Below are positions 60,169 through 64,000 of a stretch of DNA of 64,000 bases, in pieces. The notes below the pieces were generated by a model. It searched no databases. It was not told where the DNA came from and saw only the letters and a list, made by a program, of their open reading frames with translations. Where the stretch lies: NCBI RefSeq assembly GCF_036568125.1, contig NZ_DATCTF010000005.1, forward strand, positions 1-64,000, read 5' to 3'. Numbering within the stretch: position 1 is the first letter of the stretch; every line of letters begins with the position of its first letter. The DNA comes from Magnetovibrio sp. (GTDB taxonomy: Bacteria > Pseudomonadota > Alphaproteobacteria > Rhodospirillales > Magnetovibrionaceae). Position numbers and translations under genes: made by a program.

Positions 60169-60550
60169 ACGTTTTAGGCCACGTCTTCAACCCCTTCTCC
60201 ACCGTGCGGCCGACCACGTAGCCACCGACGCCGAGTTTGAGCAGGTCCCACATGTCGGGGGGAATTTCGGCGGCGGGGGTGTTGAATATTGGCACCACGA
60301 CATAGTTGTTGGCGATGATCACGCCGAACAGCACCATCAGCAGCGGTCGCCAATTGCGTTGCAGCCAGCTTTCGCCCTGGGCTTCGGCGACGATGATGCT
60401 CGCCGCCGCTTCCAGTTCCTTCATGTTGCCAGACAGCGCCAGTTCATTGAGCCGCGCCTTAATCTGGGCGGCTTGGTCCTTGTCTTCGACCGCCTTGTCG
60501 ACGACGCCGAGCAACCCCGTCAGCAACGGGGCGATGATTGCGGGAAACAT
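60167..60550 (-). CDS. 3TM holin (gene-transfer-release type)
   Basis: This 127-residue protein matches the three-transmembrane holin family named for release of gene transfer agents. Features are a hydrophobic N-terminus (IIAPLLTGLLGVVDK), an amphipathic helical middle, QRNWRPLLMVLFGVIIANN near 65-82 and the C-terminal GVGGYVVGRTVEKG. It would open the inner membrane for the hydrolase encoded upstream. It is the last gene of the module, 36 bases after the hydrolase gene. Confidence 0.82.
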   Translation of the reverse strand: MFPAIIAPLLTGLLGVVDKAVEDKDQAAQIKARLNELALSGNMKELEAAASIIVAEAQGESWLQRNWRPLLMVLFGVIIANNYVVVPIFNTPAAEIPPDMWDLLKLGVGGYVVGRTVEKGLKTWPKT

Positions 60551-60586
60551 GGCATTCTCCTTTGTCCACGCGATTGCCTGAACGCG

Positions 60587-61066
60587 TTATTCGATGTCGT
60601 TGTAAAACAGGTGACGCCCGATCTCCGCACATGCGGGACGGCCGCGCGACCACGGCGGGCTGGCTTGTTCGGTGTGGTAGTGGGTCGCGCCACGGGTCGG
60701 ATCTTCGAGACAACCCGACACCGCGCGGCGCGCGATGCGCAAACAAGTATCGAACACCCGGTGGCCGGGTTCGATCCGTTCGATCTTTTCGCGGTTGGGG
60801 TCGTTTTCGTTCCAGCATGAAAACTGCCACGGCTTGAGACACACCTTCTCGACCGTATCGCCCCACCAATAACCGCCCCGGGCCTTGGCGCGTTTGACGC
60901 GGTTCATGACGACACAGGCTACTGCCTCCTTACCCCGCACGGGTTCGCCGCGTGCCTCGCCATAGATGGTGCGTGCCAACACATCAACATCGCGTTTGCG
61001 CTGGGCGTGCAGATCGTTGTCCCGTTTCATGGTTTTGGTGTCGAAGAGTTTTTCGGGCGCGTTCAT
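60587..61066 (-). CDS. SleB-type cell wall hydrolase (endolysin)
   Basis: This 159-residue protein belongs to the Hydrolase_2/SleB family of peptidoglycan-cleaving enzymes. The core starts LARTIYGEARGEP with the catalytic Glu near 38, then VACVVMNRVKRA, KPWQFSCWNENDP and the C-terminal GATHYHTE. No signal peptide is seen, as in holin-dependent endolysins. It overlaps the preceding small membrane-protein gene by four bases. Confidence 0.85.
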   Translation of the reverse strand: MNAPEKLFDTKTMKRDNDLHAQRKRDVDVLARTIYGEARGEPVRGKEAVACVVMNRVKRAKARGGYWWGDTVEKVCLKPWQFSCWNENDPNREKIERIEPGHRVFDTCLRIARRAVSGCLEDPTRGATHYHTEQASPPWSRGRPACAEIGRHLFYNDIE

Positions 61067-61377
61067 TTCACACCTCCGACGCGCGCCGCGCGGGTGATAT
61101 CGAGCTTTTCTTCGATGCGGATGAGATGACCGGTGAGACGTTCTTCGACGTCGCGCAAATACGAGATCGAGGCGTAGCTTTTCGCCACGTCCAATTTGTA
61201 GGCGTCGAGATTTTCGCGCAGGTGCGCCAAGCCCACGTCGGCTGCGTGACGGACTTCATCGATGTCGTCGAGCGCGGCGCGGTGATTGCGCCAACCGATC
61301 CAAAACAGGCCCGCCAACGCGGGCAATTCAACGGCGGTGACCCACCAAATCAGATCCAGGCCCGATGCAGTTTGCAT
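61063..61377 (-). CDS. Small phage membrane protein with coiled coil
   Basis: I do not recognise a family for this 104-residue protein. It has one N-terminal membrane segment (IWWVTAVELPALAGLFWIGW, about 9-28) and a charged helical remainder likely to form a coiled coil. Placement in the lysis block suggests a lysis accessory or spanin-like role. The ATG at 61377 is set by AAGGAGACCCAC; a longer frame upstream is a shadow of the terminase. Confidence 0.7.
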   Translation of the reverse strand: MQTASGLDLIWWVTAVELPALAGLFWIGWRNHRAALDDIDEVRHAADVGLAHLRENLDAYKLDVAKSYASISYLRDVEERLTGHLIRIEEKLDITRAARVGGVK

Positions 61378-61415
61378 GTGGGTCTCCTTTGTTTTTATGT
61401 GTTGTGATTGCAAAG

Positions 61416-61454
61416 AAAAACCCCCGTCGAATAACGGGGGCTGAATAACGGGGG
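61416..61454 (-). terminator. Terminator after terminase, with short tandem repeat
   Basis: On the minus strand CCCCCGT and ACGGGGG (61440-61434 and 61427-61421) form a hairpin running into five T. The word GAATAACGGGGG occurs twice in tandem (61429-61440 and 61443-61454), so a second arm can compete for pairing. Confidence 0.75.
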
Positions 61455-61486
61455 CGCGCAGCCGGATTTCGGGCCTGCGAGAGCGT

Positions 61487-62992
61487 TTAGAGTTCGAAGC
61501 TGGTTTTCGCCGCGAACGCCCGACCGCCGCCGGCCCAGCTTGGCCGTATCGTTTTTTGCTGTGCATTGGGATTGCGCGGCAGCCGCACGGGTTCGGCCAA
61601 CAAGCACCCCGCGACCGCATCCAACCCATCGTCGGGTGCTTTGCAACCGGGGCGCCATTCACGCATTTCCGTGATGAACGGCGTTTCCTTGACCCGTTCG
61701 TGCACATGAATGCGCCCCGCCGCCAGCGGCGCGTCGAACGCTTCGAGGATGCGGCGATCCTTGGCGACGCTGGAAGACTTTTCCAGCACCGCGCACGCCA
61801 CCCCTTGGCTGTCCAGTTCCCGGCGCAACAGGCTGGGGAGAAACTTGCCGATGCCATTGGTTTCCAGCGTCACGGACGGCAGGTGCAGATCGTTGACAAA
61901 CTCGACCGCCATGCGGCACAGCTGCTCGGCCTCCGACACCTCCGCCACCAATGATGGATCATGGGTCATATACTTGATGCGGTGCAGCCAATAGCGGCCA
62001 TCTTCGGATGTGTAGACACACGCGATGACCGATCGGTCGCCGCGCTCTGGCGCGCCAAAACTGGGATCCCACCATGCACTGGCCGACACCAGCTTTTGCG
62101 CGCCAAGACTGAGCACCGCCTCGCCGTTCATTTCCGCATAGCTCAATTCGTCCCCGTAAGGGATCAAGAGGTCCGCATCCAATCGCCCTTCGGCGATATC
62201 GACGGCCTGCAATAGCATTTGGCTGCGGAACTTGTTGGGACCCGTGCGTCTGCGGATGGCTTCGATCTTCTTAGTCGGAAAACGCTCCGGCCACCTGGAA
62301 CGCCCCTGGGCGTCATAGATGGGAATTTCCAAGCGCTTGAAGCCATCGAGGTAAGGCTGGTCTTCACCCACATCGCGACGCGCGACCTTAGCATAGATGG
62401 TGTAGAAAGTGTGCGGCGTGCCGACGTAAAGCTGCAAGCCGCCGGGCACCAAGACATAGTCGATCTCGTCCAAACGCTCGCGCAAATCTTCGCGCTTTTG
62501 CGCCGTGTCCGAGGTGTTGGGCACTTCGACGTCGTCGCAAATCACCACGTCGGCACGCGATCCGGTGATGTTGGCGATGATGCCCTTGGCCAACATCGAT
62601 GGGTCGCGCAGTTCGCTGTCGCGGTTGACGGTGAACTGATCCGACGCCCATTGATCGCGGCTTTTGGGTTTGAGGCCCGCGCACATGGGATGGCGTTCGA
62701 TGATGCGTTTGACGTTGCGCGTCATTTTTCGCGCCAACGACAAATCCGCCGCCAACACCATGATGCGCAGGCTTGGATCACGGGCCAAAAGCCAGGCACA
62801 AAAAAGGCCGACCAAAGTCGACTTGCCCGAATTGCGAAACGCCATCAAAAGCAGTTCGCGATCTTTTCCGTTCCAACTTTTTTCCAGCCACGCCGAGATG
62901 TTTTTGTGATGACGTGGGGTGGTTAGGTTTTGGTCCTTGTTCCAGATGGCGACAAATTCAGCGAAGTCCGGGGGAGGACCGAGTTCTTCCAT
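61487..62992 (-). CDS. Phage terminase large subunit
   Basis: This 501-residue protein is the packaging motor. The ATPase domain has a Walker A-like LLMAFRNSGKSTLVGLF near 49-65 and Walker B VVICDDVEVP near 150. The nuclease domain shows acidic residues in ASAWWDPSF near 305 and the closing DDGLDAVAG near 460. It is related to terminases of alphaproteobacterial prophages. The stop lies 33 bases before a terminator. Upstream 62993-63142 holds no gene and must carry its promoter or be read through from the tail gene. Confidence 0.9.
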   Translation of the reverse strand: MEELGPPPDFAEFVAIWNKDQNLTTPRHHKNISAWLEKSWNGKDRELLLMAFRNSGKSTLVGLFCAWLLARDPSLRIMVLAADLSLARKMTRNVKRIIERHPMCAGLKPKSRDQWASDQFTVNRDSELRDPSMLAKGIIANITGSRADVVICDDVEVPNTSDTAQKREDLRERLDEIDYVLVPGGLQLYVGTPHTFYTIYAKVARRDVGEDQPYLDGFKRLEIPIYDAQGRSRWPERFPTKKIEAIRRRTGPNKFRSQMLLQAVDIAEGRLDADLLIPYGDELSYAEMNGEAVLSLGAQKLVSASAWWDPSFGAPERGDRSVIACVYTSEDGRYWLHRIKYMTHDPSLVAEVSEAEQLCRMAVEFVNDLHLPSVTLETNGIGKFLPSLLRRELDSQGVACAVLEKSSSVAKDRRILEAFDAPLAAGRIHVHERVKETPFITEMREWRPGCKAPDDGLDAVAGCLLAEPVRLPRNPNAQQKTIRPSWAGGGRAFAAKTSFEL

Positions 62993-63142
62993 CCTTCAGC
63001 TTCCTCAATGAGGTTGATATCATCGTAGTGATCAATGCATTTATCTGGTTACGGTTTTAATTCGCCGATCATTATGATCGCGACAGCAACCCTGCACCTT
63101 GGAACTGTCACCCATTTTGGCGGTAGGTTTTCGGACACACCC

Positions 63143-63787
63143 CTAAGCCTTGTACTCAGTGACCGTGATCGAGCTTGCAACAACGCCGCCAAACATGCCA
63201 GTCGGCATACCGTTTGAGCTGTTGAAATAGGTCGTTGCACCACCGGCTTCACCGGCGCGAAACTTGAATATGATCTCCGACGTTCCACCTGCAGCCATAA
63301 TGTGCTTGAACGTAAAAGGGTTCATAGAACCCGCACTGCTCATCTGCCCCGCCGCGAGCGCATCCGCGACAGCATCTCTGAATAGCGCTCCCACAAAAGT
63401 TCCGCCCGCCGTGGTGTGACCAAGGAATGCCACCACTTCGACAACAAGAGTGTTGGCTGCATCCGTCGGTGTGATGGCGAGCTGCATGTATTCGTCGCCC
63501 TCGGTGTTCTGCGGGATGGTGTTATCGGCGGGAATAGCATTTACGCCTGACGCAACCGCACCGGTCTGCAGGCTCACCATCTGCATAACCTTACTCGGCG
63601 CCAGATTGGCGACCTCCTGTGCCGAGACTTTCTTCGGTTTTCCGTTGTCTGACGTGTCGCCAATCAACACAACATCATCAGGCGCAACCGTTACGGTGGC
63701 TTGGCCGCTTACGAGACTATCGCCAGCCTTCGCAGCAGTAACCGCACCATCGGCAATTACGGACGTCGTGACTTGAGTTGTCGACAT
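63143..63787 (-). CDS. Phage tail-fibre-like structural protein
   Basis: This 214-residue protein is rich in Ala, Thr, Val and Gly and low in Cys, as in beta-rich tail proteins. The N-terminus (QVTTSVIADGAVTAAKAG) resembles shaft repeats of tail fibres, and the C-terminal half from about 75 (LQTGAVASGVNAIPADNTIPQNTEGDEY) ends SSITVTEYKA, a pattern common to phage receptor-binding or tail-spike heads. Exact identity is uncertain. Confidence 0.7.
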   Translation of the reverse strand: MSTTQVTTSVIADGAVTAAKAGDSLVSGQATVTVAPDDVVLIGDTSDNGKPKKVSAQEVANLAPSKVMQMVSLQTGAVASGVNAIPADNTIPQNTEGDEYMQLAITPTDAANTLVVEVVAFLGHTTAGGTFVGALFRDAVADALAAGQMSSAGSMNPFTFKHIMAAGGTSEIIFKFRAGEAGGATTYFNSSNGMPTGMFGGVVASSITVTEYKA

Positions 63788-63791
63788 TATA

Positions 63792-63959
63792 TCAATCTCC
63801 GGGTTCTAAGTTTTGATCCGACGGCGTGTCGGGATGGCGTTGCGCCAGAACACTGATTTTCTGGGCAACGGCGGCGAGGTTGGTGGCCTCTTGGAGCCCT
63901 TGAACCGAAACTCGGTTCAAGAGCTCCAAGACCACCTGTGCTTCTTGGCGGCTCAACAT
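63792..63959 (-). CDS. Small phage protein of 55 residues
   Basis: This ORF starts ATG at 63959 and ends TGA at 63792, just ahead of the tail-fibre-like gene. It begins MLSRQEAQVVLELLNRV and looks like two amphipathic helices with an acidic tail. Its start shares one base with the stop of the gene upstream, typical of packed phage operons. Function is unknown; small helical proteins at this place may be tail chaperone-like or connector-like. Confidence 0.6.
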   Translation of the reverse strand: MLSRQEAQVVLELLNRVSVQGLQEATNLAAVAQKISVLAQRHPDTPSDQNLEPGD

Positions 63960-64000
63960 CACAGGTCTGCCGTCACCGCCGCGATGAACGCGTCGCGTGC
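63959..64000 (-). CDS. Partial phage gene, C-terminal end
   Basis: Only the last 13 residues (ARDAFIAAVTADL) and stop are in the window. The frame is open to the edge and overlaps the next start by one base, so it is probably the preceding gene of the same operon. Nothing more can be said. Confidence 0.45.
   Translation of the reverse strand, partial: ARDAFIAAVTADL

Larger units (their letters stand above)
60167..64000 (-). mobile_element. Prophage or gene-transfer-agent-like element (partial)
   Basis: All genes from 60167 to the right edge are on the minus strand and phage-like: tail-type protein, terminase, small membrane protein, SleB-type hydrolase and 3TM holin, in order of transcription. 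The element continues past the window, and no integrase, attachment site or small terminase was found, so its borders and completeness are unknown. Confidence 0.8.

Overview
The window reads as chromosome of an alphaproteobacterium, most likely a free-living Rhodospirillales-type organism in the Magnetospirillum/Terasakiella/Magnetovibrio/Thalassospira neighbourhood. Support comes from GcrA, the F1-ATPase zeta subunit (DUF1476), DUF1178 and DUF4167 proteins, a purB...zeta...purC-S-Q-L-bolA-grxD cluster and a clpB...prmC-prfA...ispG...ptsP...lysC-ubiG cluster, all typical of this class. The organism is motile and senses its surroundings (MCP, CheY, CheR, MHYT/PAS kinase, hemerythrin-like protein). 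The species is inferred only from gene content. I saw no rRNA, tRNA or CRISPR array.

Layout. 1-344 holds no gene but has a nested-stem element and a palindrome. 345-4543: M23 endopeptidase, chemoreceptor, esterase. 4540-10394: anchored hypothetical, ClpB, MOSC protein, TPR-sulfotransferase. 10463-22079 (all minus): DUF4167, prmC-prfA-hemA-ispG joined by ATGA overlaps, RodZ-like protein, ptsP, a flavin oxidoreductase and lysC. 22306-31410: ubiG, DUF1178, methyltransferases, nitrilase-like hydrolase, grxC, comF, a M48 protease/YbjQ trio, sfsA and two tandem map genes. 31486-36471: radC, a lower-GC islet with a broken antitoxin and an unknown gene, a MFS transporter and purB.

36634-39744 is a compositionally different cassette inserted in the conserved purB-to-zeta interval. 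It encodes a membrane-anchored protein and a LysM-containing protein that appears split by a frameshift in a run of seven G. 39810-48017 continues with the zeta subunit, a TANGO2-like protein, a MHYT histidine kinase, the purine block, BolA and monothiol glutaredoxin; the last two usually act together in iron-sulfur trafficking. 48182-60117: cyclic-nucleotide-type MscS channel, hemerythrin-fold protein lacking two iron ligands, rpsD, HNH nuclease, HPP protein, GluQRS, CheY-CheR, a DHH protein, YtoQ, a small FliG-C-like protein, GcrA and methylmalonyl-CoA mutase. 60167-64000 is one end of a prophage or gene-transfer-agent-like element (holin, SleB-type hydrolase, small membrane protein, terminase, tail protein), read on the minus strand and running off the right edge.

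Most interesting points: the apparent homopolymer frameshift in the LysM protein; a second methionine aminopeptidase lacking the conserved second active-site histidine; a glutamyl-tRNA reductase inside an alphaproteobacterial cluster; a degenerate hemerythrin; a stand-alone FliG-C-like protein near CheYR; and a symmetric operator-like array in front of methylmalonyl-CoA mutase.
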